Shown here in pieces: positions 52,077 through 59,602 of a DNA stretch of 64,000 bases (position 1 is the first letter of the stretch; the number at the start of each line of letters is the position of its first letter). Below the pieces are notes generated by a model. The model was not told the origin of the DNA and ran no database searches. It was given only the letters and a program-made list of their open reading frames with translations. The position numbers were made by a program, and so were the translations under genes. The stretch covers positions 1 to 64,000 of the forward strand of contig NZ_AVGG01000019.1 in assembly GCF_000498535.1 (NCBI RefSeq). The letters are read 5' to 3'. Source of the DNA: Flavobacterium limnosediminis JC2902. Its GTDB lineage: Bacteria > Bacteroidota > Bacteroidia > Flavobacteriales > Flavobacteriaceae.

Positions 52077-52112
52077 GTTTACGGTTTACTGTGTCCAGTT
52101 GACCGTAAACTG
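52077..52112. terminator. Weak hairpin after ctaA
   Basis: AGTTTACGGT (52077-52086) faces ACCGTAAACT (about 52103-52112) with a long loop. It overlaps CAGTTTAC/GAACAC-type repeat sequence and lacks a strong T run. Confidence 0.45.
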
Positions 52113-52182
52113 AACACTTTTTACTAATTAATGCGAATCAAGGGTTGAATCTGTAACTTTTGATTAGCATAATTACTGATTA

Positions 52183-52935
52183 CTACCCAATCCATTCCTT
52201 AAAATCGTTCACGCGTTCCCGGGCCACAATTACCTCATCATTGTTGTACGTTGGCAGAATAACTTTCAATCGGGAATTACTGTGCAATTGAATTTCCTTA
52301 ATTGCCTTCATCGGAACAATGAATTTCCGGCTTACGCGGTAGAAATCGGCCGGATCGAGTTCAGTTTCCAATTGCTCTAAGGTACCGTCTAGTAAATAAT
52401 CGCGATTGTCTAGCGTATGAAGATAGGTGCCTTTATTTTCGCTGTAAAAACATTCTACCTCATCCACATTGATCAGTTTTAGCTGTTGCCCGATTTTTAC
52501 GGTAAATCGCTTTTTATAATTTTTATCAATCGGATTGACTAGCATTTTCTTAATCATTTCAAAATCCAATGAGAGGTTTTGAGGCTGATTTCTTGCTTTG
52601 AATTTATTCACCGCCATTTCCAGGTCATCTTCGTCGATGGGTTTCAGTAAATAATCGATACTGTTAAGTTTAAAGGCTCGAAGTGCGTATTCGTCGTACG
52701 CTGTGGTAAAGATCACCGCGCTTTTAATGTCAATCTTTTCAAAAATCTCAAAAGACAAACCGTCGGACAACTGAATGTCAAGAAAAATCAAATCGGGATG
52801 CGGGTTGTTTTGGAACCAGTCCAACGATTCCTCCACCGAATGCAACATGGTGCTGACATTCAATCCCAATTTTTCAACTTTACGTTGTAATAAACGTGCT
52901 GCCGGCTTTTCGTCTTCTATGATTATAATGTTCAT
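52183..52935 (-). CDS. LytTR-family response regulator
   Basis: 250 residues. A receiver domain (about 1-120) has the acidic residues E7-D8 and the phosphorylated Asp53 in LIFLDIQLSDG. A LytTR DNA-binding domain (about 145-250) contains FYSENKGTYLHTLDNRDYLL and FYRVSRKFIVPMKAIKEI. It pairs with the LytS-type kinase at 53694, with two 2TM genes between, on the same strand. An octamer repeat lies directly upstream of its start. Confidence 0.93.
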   Translation of the reverse strand: MNIIIIEDEKPAARLLQRKVEKLGLNVSTMLHSVEESLDWFQNNPHPDLIFLDIQLSDGLSFEIFEKIDIKSAVIFTTAYDEYALRAFKLNSIDYLLKPIDEDDLEMAVNKFKARNQPQNLSLDFEMIKKMLVNPIDKNYKKRFTVKIGQQLKLINVDEVECFYSENKGTYLHTLDNRDYLLDGTLEQLETELDPADFYRVSRKFIVPMKAIKEIQLHSNSRLKVILPTYNNDEVIVARERVNDFKEWIG

Positions 52936-52939
52936 TCTT

Positions 52940-52975
52940 TAAGGTGCTAAGTTCTAAGGTACTGAGGCGCTAAGG
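52940..52975. repeat. Octamer repeat array A (NNCTRAGG)
   Basis: About four units of an octanucleotide, including CTGAGGCGCTAAGG at 52962-52975. This 14-mer recurs exactly at 56093 and 63852. The array lies 4 bp upstream of the LytTR start codon. Confidence 0.8.
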
Positions 52976-53035
52976 CTTATTTCTTCAACTATTATTATAT
53001 ACAGTCCTGATCTTCTGTTTTTCCACTTTCTGAAA

Positions 53036-53056
53036 AACTGAGACTGAGACTGAAAA
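53036..53056. repeat. GAGACT hexamer repeat
   Basis: CTGAGACTGAGACTGAAAAC sits next to the stop of the 2TM gene. It is the inverse form of the CAGTCTC units of the 31608 array. Confidence 0.6.
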
Positions 53057-53380
53057 CTACTCCCACTTCTCATGCTCATGTTTATCCTTATCCATAAACT
53101 CTTTTATTTTTTTTTCTTCCCAATCTTTCCCGAAGATCAGATGATGTCCGAAAACACTAACCCCATGTGCCAGCAAACCGATTCCCCAGAAGAAAGCGGT
53201 AAAGAAATTTTCGAACTGAAAATAGCTTTCTCCCGGCTGTAAATTACTGACGTTTAAAAAAACAATCATGATATTCACAAGGATATAGACTGTTAAATGG
53301 GTATAAAACCCTTTCAGTCGTTTAACCCTCTTTTGGGCATCCTCATAACGCTCATCGAAGTTATTATCAAAATTATCCAT
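53057..53380 (-). CDS. 2TM domain protein (I)
   Basis: 107 residues. A charged N-terminus ending AQKRVKRLKGFYTHLTVYIL is followed by two hydrophobic helices (about 30-48 and 60-82) linked by a short loop, then the FGKDWEEKKIKEFMDKDK tail. This is the 2TM (PF13239-like) architecture. It is one of three homologous copies in the operon, including the one fused to the kinase. Probably a membrane partner of the LytS/LytTR system; role unknown. Confidence 0.88.
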   Translation of the reverse strand: MDNFDNNFDERYEDAQKRVKRLKGFYTHLTVYILVNIMIVFLNVSNLQPGESYFQFENFFTAFFWGIGLLAHGVSVFGHHLIFGKDWEEKKIKEFMDKDKHEHEKWE

Positions 53381-53385
53381 AATGA

Positions 53386-53691
53386 TTATTTAAATTCATT
53401 TTTGCGACGCTCCTCTTCTTCCATAAACTCTTTCATCTTGCGTTCTTCCCAATCCTTACCAAAAAAAGGCATGGCGTTAAAAACCTGCAAACCGTGAAAA
53501 ACCACTCCTATTCCCCATCCCAGCATCGGCCAGTAAAACCAAAGATGCTCCGGTGATGTTAACAGATTAATGATTACGAAAAATATATTCACCACGATGT
53601 AAGCCGTCAGATTCCCGTAAAAACCTTTTATCTCCTTTACCCTTTTCTGAGCTCTTTCGTATTGGGCTCTTTCGTTATAATTTGATTCCAT
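53386..53691 (-). CDS. 2TM domain protein (II)
   Basis: 101 residues from the ATG at 53691. A longer frame to 53835 lies within the kinase gene in another frame and is rejected. Pattern: YERAQKRVKEIKGFYGNLTA, two hydrophobic helices, then FGKDWEERKMKEFMEEEE. It follows the kinase-2TM fusion by 2 bp and precedes 2TM (I) by 5 bp. Confidence 0.88.
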   Translation of the reverse strand: MESNYNERAQYERAQKRVKEIKGFYGNLTAYIVVNIFFVIINLLTSPEHLWFYWPMLGWGIGVVFHGLQVFNAMPFFGKDWEERKMKEFMEEEERRKNEFK

Positions 53692-53693
53692 GA

Positions 53694-55031
53694 CTACTTC
53701 CAGTTTTGTTTTTCTTTGTCCTTGTTTAAAATCTCCCTTATTTTCCGTTCTTCCCAACGTGATCCGTAACCAAAAACCCCAAATCCGTGCATTACCAATC
53801 CCATTCCCCAACCTAACATCGGGAACCAAAACCATTGGAATTTAGATGAGAATTTTAAGTTGATGAATATAAGAATCGGAATAACTATACAATAAGATAT
53901 TAAACTTCCGTAAAATCCGCGGATGGCTTCCACCCTTTTCTTAGCTCTGTAATAAGACGAATCGTCGTTGTATTTATAGGTTGTTTCCATGATTCCCACT
54001 TGTTTGGTTAATAGCGGCAATTCTACCGTAAATTCTTTTTCGTTTTGCGTAATTCGGACTTTTCTGTCGGTTAAAATCGCATAACGGCTGATGATGTTCT
54101 GCAAACCGACACCTTGCCTGTCTTTAAGTACTTCTTTTTTCTGATAATCATTCTGAACCACAAGACAGTTATTTTGTTCAAAAATCCGGATACGCAAAGG
54201 TTTCTTTTCGCTTACCACATTGTGTTTTACCGTATTTTCAAGTAATAACTGTAGTGAAAGCGGAACCACTTTAGCCTCAGGATTACTCACTTTCTCCGGC
54301 AATTCGTAGAAAATACTGTTCTCGAAACGCATTTTCAGCAGGTTCATATAAGTTTTGGCAAAAGCGAGTTCTTCTTCCACGCTTACCAGTTCCTTATCGC
54401 GCTGCTCCAGCACGTACCTGTAAATTTTTGATAAGGAAGAGGTGAATTTCTGAGCCATTTCCGGATTTTCCTCGATTAAGGAACTCAACACATTCAGACT
54501 GTTGAACAAAAAATGCGGGTCAATCTGATTTTTTAAACTTTCAAACTTCGCCGAAGCCGTTCCTGCGATTATCTTCTGCTCTTTTACCCTGTTTTCCTGA
54601 TACGAGCGATAAAAATAAACGGCATGGATAAACAGACTGATGATTACCGTAATAACAATCGTAACAACGTAATTTGCAGGATGTTCTCCATGTAGAAACT
54701 CTTCAGCACTTTTGGCTTTGACGATGACTTCTTTAAAAAACCTCAGTAAAAAAGTAATACTGATGGTTATGACAAGCGACAGGAAAAAACTTAGTAAAAT
54801 CCTCTTGACAGAAAATCGGTCATCAATGAATACTTTATCTAAAAAAACAAATAAAAATGCGTTCGCCAAATACAAACTTACCGAGTACAACAAAGTATAC
54901 TGAAGGTCTAAAAGCAGTTGGTTATTCCATCGAATGCTTCCTCCGGTAATCCATCGGATAAAAAGCAATACAAAAAAAACAGCGACCCCAATGACTATCG
55001 AACGTAAAAAATGCTTTAAAAATGTATTCAT
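53694..55031 (-). CDS. LytS-type histidine kinase fused to a C-terminal 2TM domain
   Basis: 445 residues. Four predicted N-terminal membrane helices (about 10-140), then a His_kinase domain with His173 in LKNQIDPHFLFNSLNVLSSL, and a compact ATPase domain with LQLLLENTVKHNVV and GVGLQNIISRY. At residue 348 (an internal ATG at 53990) a complete 2TM module begins (YYRAKKRVEAIRGFYGSLIS, two helices, YGSRWEERKIREILNKDKE). The linker is only about six residues, so the fusion looks like read-through of a lost stop codon between neighbouring genes. The cognate regulator is the LytTR protein downstream. Confidence 0.9.
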   Translation of the reverse strand: MNTFLKHFLRSIVIGVAVFFVLLFIRWITGGSIRWNNQLLLDLQYTLLYSVSLYLANAFLFVFLDKVFIDDRFSVKRILLSFFLSLVITISITFLLRFFKEVIVKAKSAEEFLHGEHPANYVVTIVITVIISLFIHAVYFYRSYQENRVKEQKIIAGTASAKFESLKNQIDPHFLFNSLNVLSSLIEENPEMAQKFTSSLSKIYRYVLEQRDKELVSVEEELAFAKTYMNLLKMRFENSIFYELPEKVSNPEAKVVPLSLQLLLENTVKHNVVSEKKPLRIRIFEQNNCLVVQNDYQKKEVLKDRQGVGLQNIISRYAILTDRKVRITQNEKEFTVELPLLTKQVGIMETTYKYNDDSSYYRAKKRVEAIRGFYGSLISYCIVIPILIFINLKFSSKFQWFWFPMLGWGMGLVMHGFGVFGYGSRWEERKIREILNKDKEKQNWK

Positions 55032-55043
55032 CGATTGCTGAAT

Positions 55044-55211
55044 TTACAATTTAGCTCTGGCAATAGCCGAGGCAATAAAGCCAACGCCCATTCCGACCAT
55101 GATTCCCATAGTCATTTTGTCAAAATACATTCCTAATCCCATTCCTAAGAACATGCAACCGATAAAAATCGCACCGGCTACTTTATTTTTGTTTTGATTT
55201 TGAGTTTCCAT
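55044..55211 (-). CDS. 55-residue Gly/Met-rich membrane peptide
   Basis: A short frame from ATG at 55211 to TAA at 55044. After a polar start (METQNQNKNK) the chain forms two hydrophobic stretches rich in Gly and Met (AGAIFIGCMFLGMGLGMYF and MGIMVGMGVGFIASAIA) ending in ARAKL. It lies 12 bp upstream of the kinase-2TM gene and is co-directional, so it belongs to the same operon. No family recognised. The two short helices echo the 2TM layout of its neighbours but share no sequence that I can see. Confidence 0.7.
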   Translation of the reverse strand: METQNQNKNKVAGAIFIGCMFLGMGLGMYFDKMTMGIMVGMGVGFIASAIARAKL

Positions 55212-55228
55212 GATTAATTATTTTTTTA

Positions 55229-55296
55229 GTTTCTGAGTGACTTAGTTTCTTGGTGACTTAGTTTCTGAGTAACTGAGCTACTCAGAAACTAAGTTC
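55229..55296. repeat. CTTAGTTTCTGAG repeats with a perfect 15-bp hairpin
   Basis: Three repeats of a TTTCT(G/T)-type unit end in a perfect inverted repeat, CTTAGTTTCTGAGTA (55257-55271) with TACTCAGAAACTAAG (55279-55293), loop of seven. It lies between the TPR gene stop and the 55-residue gene, and could act as an RNA processing or attenuation hairpin. Confidence 0.8.
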
Positions 55297-55307
55297 AGCC
55301 ACTAATC

Positions 55308-55937
55308 TTATTTCCCGCAAGTCACCAAAGCTTCTTTCGCCCTATCCAAGCCCCAATTCGGGTGAAAAGCAGTTTCCGGTTTAAATTTAGCAAAAAGTCC
55401 GATAGAACGCTCAATTTCCGCACACATTGGTTTGGTATCGGTTCCCCAATATTTCGCACCTCCGATTTCAAATTCGGCTTTAGAGAAAACAACCCTCGGG
55501 TTTTCCGGCGCAATAGCCTGTGCTTTATAGTATTGTTCCATCGCTTTACTTGAATATTTCATTCCGTTGGTCATCGGATCCTGAATAATCCATGCGGTAT
55601 AAATCATCGCCTGAACCACCATTAATTCAGGGTTGTTCGGACTTACCGCTGTGGCATCATCCAAAGCCTGTTGCGCCTTGTCCAACAATGCCGGCGCTTT
55701 CGATTTGTCCTGCGATTTGAATACTTCAATCGTATTAATGAATGCCACATAATAATTCGGCAACCAATTTGTTTTTTCCACAGAGGCAATACGTTCGAAA
55801 ATGGCTGTCGCTTCGGTTGCTTTACCTTCTTTCCATAAACCCATTGCTTTTCCCATTCCTTGTTCATACGGGGTCGGAGCCTGAGCAAATGCTAAACCGC
55901 AAATAAATAATACCAGTGATGTGATAATTCGTGTCAT
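55308..55937 (-). CDS. Exported TPR-like protein
   Basis: 209 residues with a signal peptide (MTRIITSLVLFICGLAFAQA). The mature part has TPR-like helical pairs (YEQGMGKAMGLWKEGKATEA, ELMVVQAMIYTAWIIQDPMT, KAMEQYYKAQAIAPENPRVV) and two Cys near the end. It lies on the same strand downstream of the TonB-dependent receptor and upstream of the kinase operon. Function unknown; a periplasmic helper of the receptor is possible. Confidence 0.82.
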   Translation of the reverse strand: MTRIITSLVLFICGLAFAQAPTPYEQGMGKAMGLWKEGKATEATAIFERIASVEKTNWLPNYYVAFINTIEVFKSQDKSKAPALLDKAQQALDDATAVSPNNPELMVVQAMIYTAWIIQDPMTNGMKYSSKAMEQYYKAQAIAPENPRVVFSKAEFEIGGAKYWGTDTKPMCAEIERSIGLFAKFKPETAFHPNWGLDRAKEALVTCGK

Positions 55938-56077
55938 AATGTTTTGTTTTTTAGTTGATTCTGTAATTATTGATGATTAAAACTCTTTTAATTTATAGTT
56001 CAAATGTATGTCAGCTTTTACTCCTTTAAAATTTATAGTTACCGAACTGTCGAAATTTGGGGATGAAGTGTTTTTTT

Positions 56078-56158
56078 TGAGGCTCTGAGGTTCTGAGGCG
56101 CTAAGGTTCTAAGGCTTTTTTGAAGGTTCTGAGGCTCTGAGGTGCTAAGGTACTAAGG
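56078..56158. repeat. Octamer repeat array B, forward (NNCTRAGG)
   Basis: About nine octanucleotide units in plus orientation (GAGGCTCTGAGGTTCTGAGG, GCGCTAAGG, TTCTAAGG and so on), interrupted once by CTTTTTTGAAGG. Contains CTGAGGCGCTAAGG at 56093-56106. Confidence 0.9.
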
Positions 56159-56192
56159 TTAACACCATACCTCATAACTTATATTTTTCTCT

Positions 56193-56309
56193 CCTCAGTA
56201 CCTTAGAGCCTCAGCACCTTAGCACCTTTCTCTCTTTCCTTTTTTCTGTTTTCTCCTCAGTACCTTAGAACCTTAGTGCCTTAGCGCCTCCCTTTTCCCT
56301 CAGCACCTT
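56193..56309. repeat. Octamer repeat array C, inverted (CCTYAGNN)
   Basis: The same family as array B but in opposite orientation, in two blocks (CCTCAGTACCTTAGAGCC and CCTCAGTACCTTAGAACC) plus a final CCCTCAGCACCTT. Only about 34 bp separate it from array B, so the pair can form a long imperfect hairpin. It accounts for most of the 374-bp gap between the TonB receptor stop and the TPR gene start. Confidence 0.9.
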
Positions 56310-56311
56310 CT

Positions 56312-58465
56312 CTACAAATTCTCCAACTGATTCTTACTCTTATCCTTGCTGATGGTCCAAAAGAAACCGATAAAAAAGAAACGGTCGGCAGGTTGTGTAA
56401 TGGCTTGTCGCTGGTACTGTCCGTTACTGTCGGGAGCCAATGCATATTCATAACCGAAAATATTATCACTTCCCAATACATTCGAAACAGAAAAATACAA
56501 AATTTTCTGAGGCGAAAGCAAATACGCCCATCCCAAACTCAGACTGTTATAATTTTTGGTCTTCCCGCTCATAAAATCGGTTTCATTGGGATTGTCGTAA
56601 GGTCGTCCGGTAGCGAAACTGTTGGTGATACTCAATTGCGATTTCCAGTCATTAATCCAATATTTTGTCACCACAGAAAGGGTGTGATTCGCTACAAAAC
56701 TTGGCGTGACATTAGCTTCATAATTCTGATAATCCCGTTTACTGTCGATATACGAATACGAAACCCAATAATCCAGATTTTTTACCGATTTATTGTCTCG
56801 CCAGAAAACATCCAATCCTTTGGCATAACCGTAACCGTTGTTATTGTAATTACTGTCAAAAAGCGGTGTGTAGGTATCGTATTTTACCAAATCGGAATAA
56901 TCTTTATAGAAAACTTCTGCCCGCAGGGTTTTTCCGTTAACGGTGTACAGATAATTCAGAATGTAGTGCGATGTTTTTTCATAATTGAAATCCGAATTAA
57001 ATTTCAGGTAACCCTGTTTCGGATTCTGATGAAAATCACCATAAGCCAAAGAAACCTGACCGTTTTTACTTGTTTTATACGCCAATGAAATTCTCGGCTC
57101 GACACTGCTTTTGTCGATAAAAGTACTGTTCATGGCCCTTAACCCCAATTTGGCAGCCAATTTTTTTGAGAAGAAAATATCCGATTCGGCATAAACGGCT
57201 CCGATATTATTGCGATATCCGTCGTTAAAATCCCCCAAAGTGACATCTTTGTAGGTTTCATCAAAATCCGTAATGAAATAATCGCCACCAAAAGCCAAAT
57301 GCACCCTGTCTGAGAATTTCTTGGTCAGTTTCAGTTTCATGTGCGATGCGTTTTCCCTGTTTTTCAGATTACTTCTGTCGATTTCGTTTTTATTCTGACT
57401 ATAGCCGAAACTGATTCCCGTCTGAATATTCCATCCCGCACCGAAATTGCCCTTGTACGATGAATTCAGATAGAAATTATTGTTCTGAGTGTCAACACTT
57501 ATCGGTTCCGGAAAATTGACACTCTTCTGATTCAGATTAAATGTAGTATAATCGAAAGCAGCGTAGAGTTTAAACAACCCATTTTCAAAATGTCTCCTGA
57601 AAACCGTTTCACCCGACATCGACTGGTATGGTTTAACCCAATCCACATTCTGCTTAATGATTCTTTGATACGGTTCCAGATTGATGTATGACAAGTTAAA
57701 ACTCAACGAGTTTTTCTTCCATTTCTGGACATTACTGGCGCCCAAGCCTACAGTCATAAATGAAAAATTAGAGTGCTCTTCATTTACTTCATTAATTGTA
57801 TTTAAAAGCAAAACACTGGATAAGGCATCTCCGAATTCCGCCGAGTAACCCCCTGTGGAAAACGTCATCCCACTGAATAAAAACGGAGAAAAACGACCTC
57901 GTGTGGGTATGTTATTGGCAGATGCATTATACGGTTGCGCTACGCGAATTCCGTCTACGTACGTCTGTGTTTCATCTGATTCCCCGCCTCTTACGAACAA
58001 TCGTCCACTCTCCCCGACAATCTGTGCTCCGGGTAAGGTTTGCAATGCCCCGACTACGTCTCCCATTGCACCGGCTGTGGTAACAATGTCTAAAGGTTTC
58101 AGTGCCGATACTTTAGAATTATCTCCCGCTTTCATCATACCCGCCGAAATCACAACCGTATCCAAAGTATTGACACTTTCCCGAAGTGTAATGGTTTGTG
58201 GCACATATTTTTCGATAACAATGGGTATTTTCGTCGTTTCAAAACTCAAATAAGTAATTACCAGTATCTGGTTTCCTTTCTCTGAAGTGGTAAAAGAGAA
58301 TTCCCCGTTTGCATCTGAGGTTGTGCCGTCATAAGCACCTTCAATAAAAACATTGGCACCTCCCACGGGTTTTCCTTTATTATCCGTTACTTTTCCGGAA
58401 ATGGTGGTTTGCGCAAACATAGTTACGCTGCATAAGGCTACTAAAAAGGTAAAAAGGGTCTTCAT
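56312..58465 (-). CDS. TonB-dependent outer-membrane receptor
   Basis: 717 residues. Signal peptide (MKTLFTFLVALCSVTMFAQ), then a carboxypeptidase-regulatory-like beta domain (about 20-105, ISGKVTDNKGKPVGGANVFI). The plug follows (about 115-230, ALQTLPGAQIVGESGRLFVR, then YVDGIRV), and a beta-barrel fills the rest, ending in a predicted strand (FFFIGFFWTIS). It imports an unknown ligand using TonB energy. There is no SusD partner nearby, which argues against a polysaccharide-utilisation role. Its position upstream of the LytS/LytTR genes suggests linked regulation. Confidence 0.9.
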   Translation of the reverse strand: MKTLFTFLVALCSVTMFAQTTISGKVTDNKGKPVGGANVFIEGAYDGTTSDANGEFSFTTSEKGNQILVITYLSFETTKIPIVIEKYVPQTITLRESVNTLDTVVISAGMMKAGDNSKVSALKPLDIVTTAGAMGDVVGALQTLPGAQIVGESGRLFVRGGESDETQTYVDGIRVAQPYNASANNIPTRGRFSPFLFSGMTFSTGGYSAEFGDALSSVLLLNTINEVNEEHSNFSFMTVGLGASNVQKWKKNSLSFNLSYINLEPYQRIIKQNVDWVKPYQSMSGETVFRRHFENGLFKLYAAFDYTTFNLNQKSVNFPEPISVDTQNNNFYLNSSYKGNFGAGWNIQTGISFGYSQNKNEIDRSNLKNRENASHMKLKLTKKFSDRVHLAFGGDYFITDFDETYKDVTLGDFNDGYRNNIGAVYAESDIFFSKKLAAKLGLRAMNSTFIDKSSVEPRISLAYKTSKNGQVSLAYGDFHQNPKQGYLKFNSDFNYEKTSHYILNYLYTVNGKTLRAEVFYKDYSDLVKYDTYTPLFDSNYNNNGYGYAKGLDVFWRDNKSVKNLDYWVSYSYIDSKRDYQNYEANVTPSFVANHTLSVVTKYWINDWKSQLSITNSFATGRPYDNPNETDFMSGKTKNYNSLSLGWAYLLSPQKILYFSVSNVLGSDNIFGYEYALAPDSNGQYQRQAITQPADRFFFIGFFWTISKDKSKNQLENL

Positions 58466-58561
58466 TGTTTTAATTTTAACACGACAAATTTGCGTCAGAA
58501 AAAACGGAAAAACTAAAAAAAATTCCCGAATTGTTGTTTTTTGGGGATGAACTGTTTTTTA

Positions 58562-58656
58562 AAGGCACTAAGGTACTGAGATGCTGAGGTACTGAGGTAC
58601 TGAGGAGGTACTCAGATACTAAGGAACTAGGAAACTAAGTAACTCTGAAACTGAGG
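58562..58656. repeat. Octamer repeat array D
   Basis: CTGAGGTA occurs in tandem perfect units around 58584-58604, flanked by degenerate CTAAGG and AACTAAG units. It lies between divergent genes (TonB receptor and YCII protein). Confidence 0.85.
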
Positions 58657-58664
58657 ATTTTTTG

Positions 58665-58672
58665 TACATTTG
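58665..58672 (+). promoter_or_regulatory. Promoter -7 element (TACATTTG) of the YCII gene
   Basis: An exact TAnnTTTG match 22 bp upstream of the ATG at 58695. It excludes the longer frame starting at 58662. Confidence 0.55.
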
Positions 58673-58694
58673 GAATACAATTAAATTTTATCCG

Positions 58695-59153
58695 ATGAAA
58701 AAACTATTCTATATCCTGTTGATTGTACTGAGCATCAACACGCTTTCGGCACAGGAAACTGAAACCGTTTACGACGAAAAACTGGCCAAGGAACTGGGAG
58801 CCGACGAATACGGAATGAAGACTTATGTTTTCTGCATACTGAAAACCGGAAGCAACACAACGGCTACAAAAGAAGAACGATCCAAGTATTTTGAAGGACA
58901 CATGGCTAATATCAATCGTCTGGCGAAAGAAGGCAAACTGGTCGTGGCAGGTCCGTTCATGAAAAACGACAGAAACTACAGGGGGATTTTCGTTTTTAAT
59001 TGCACGACGGTTGAAGAAGCGCAAAAATTAGTGGAAACCGACCCTGCTGTAAAAGCAAAAATCTTCGAAGCGGAATTAACGCTCTGGTACAGCAGTGCTG
59101 CTCTTATGGAGGTTTCCAGAATTAGCGAAAAAATTGCCAAAACAAAAATCTGA
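58695..59153 (+). CDS. Exported YCII-family protein
   Basis: 152 residues from the ATG at 58695 with a signal peptide (MKKLFYILLIVLSINTLSAQ). The mature part is YCII-like: YVFCILKTGSNTTATKEERS, the HMANINRLAKEGKLVVAGPF motif with the conserved His, and NYRGIFVFNCTTVEEAQKLV. An exported YCII protein is less usual than the cytoplasmic type. The MmcQ/YjbR gene follows 3 bp downstream. Confidence 0.87.
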   Translation: MKKLFYILLIVLSINTLSAQETETVYDEKLAKELGADEYGMKTYVFCILKTGSNTTATKEERSKYFEGHMANINRLAKEGKLVVAGPFMKNDRNYRGIFVFNCTTVEEAQKLVETDPAVKAKIFEAELTLWYSSAALMEVSRISEKIAKTKI

Positions 59154-59156
59154 TCC

Positions 59157-59507
59157 ATGAATATTGAAGACTTACAGCGACTTTGCAAATCGCTTCCCCA
59201 TGTAACCGAAGACATCAAATGGGGCAACGATCTGTGTTTCTGCATCGGCGGAAAAATGTTTTGTGTGGTAGGATTAAACCAATCGCCTACCTCAGCCTCT
59301 TTCAAGGTTTTGGATGAAGAATTTGATGAACTAAGCACGAGAGAAGGTTTCAAACCCGCTCCTTATGTTGCCCGATACAAATGGGTTTTGGCGGAAGATA
59401 TTAATACCCTTTCCGCTAAAGAATGGAACCATTATGTCTCACAATCTTATACATTGGTTAAAAACAAATTGGCTTCAAAGACTAAGAAAGAACTGAATTT
59501 AAGCTGA
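59157..59507 (+). CDS. MmcQ/YjbR family protein
   Basis: 116 residues. The CyaY-like fold is indicated by LCKSLPHVTEDIKWGNDLCF, GGKMFCVVGL, the APYVARYKWVLAEDINTLSA segment with the usual Tyr/Lys, and HYVSQSYTLVKNKL. Called DNA-binding by fold in some members; the real role is unknown. Second gene of a small operon with the YCII gene. Confidence 0.88.
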   Translation: MNIEDLQRLCKSLPHVTEDIKWGNDLCFCIGGKMFCVVGLNQSPTSASFKVLDEEFDELSTREGFKPAPYVARYKWVLAEDINTLSAKEWNHYVSQSYTLVKNKLASKTKKELNLS

Positions 59508-59561
59508 TTAAATCAATTCAAACTTTAACGTTTCTAAAAGAGTTTTACGTTTATCAGTGGT

Positions 59562-59569
59562 TATTTTTG
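59562..59569 (+). promoter_or_regulatory. Promoter -7 element (TATTTTTG) of the ClC gene
   Basis: An exact TAnnTTTG match 33 bp upstream of the ATG at 59603. Confidence 0.5.
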
Positions 59570-59602
59570 TAATCCAAATTTAGTCTGACATTTGCCTTTT
59601 TA

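Noticed and set aside
53692..53835. Upstream extension of the second 2TM gene
   Set aside because: The extra 48 residues overlap the kinase-2TM coding region in another frame, and paralogues start at the downstream Met.
56393..57088. 231-codon plus-strand frame inside the TonB receptor
   Set aside because: Antisense shadow of a clear beta-barrel receptor gene, with Ile-rich low-complexity translation.
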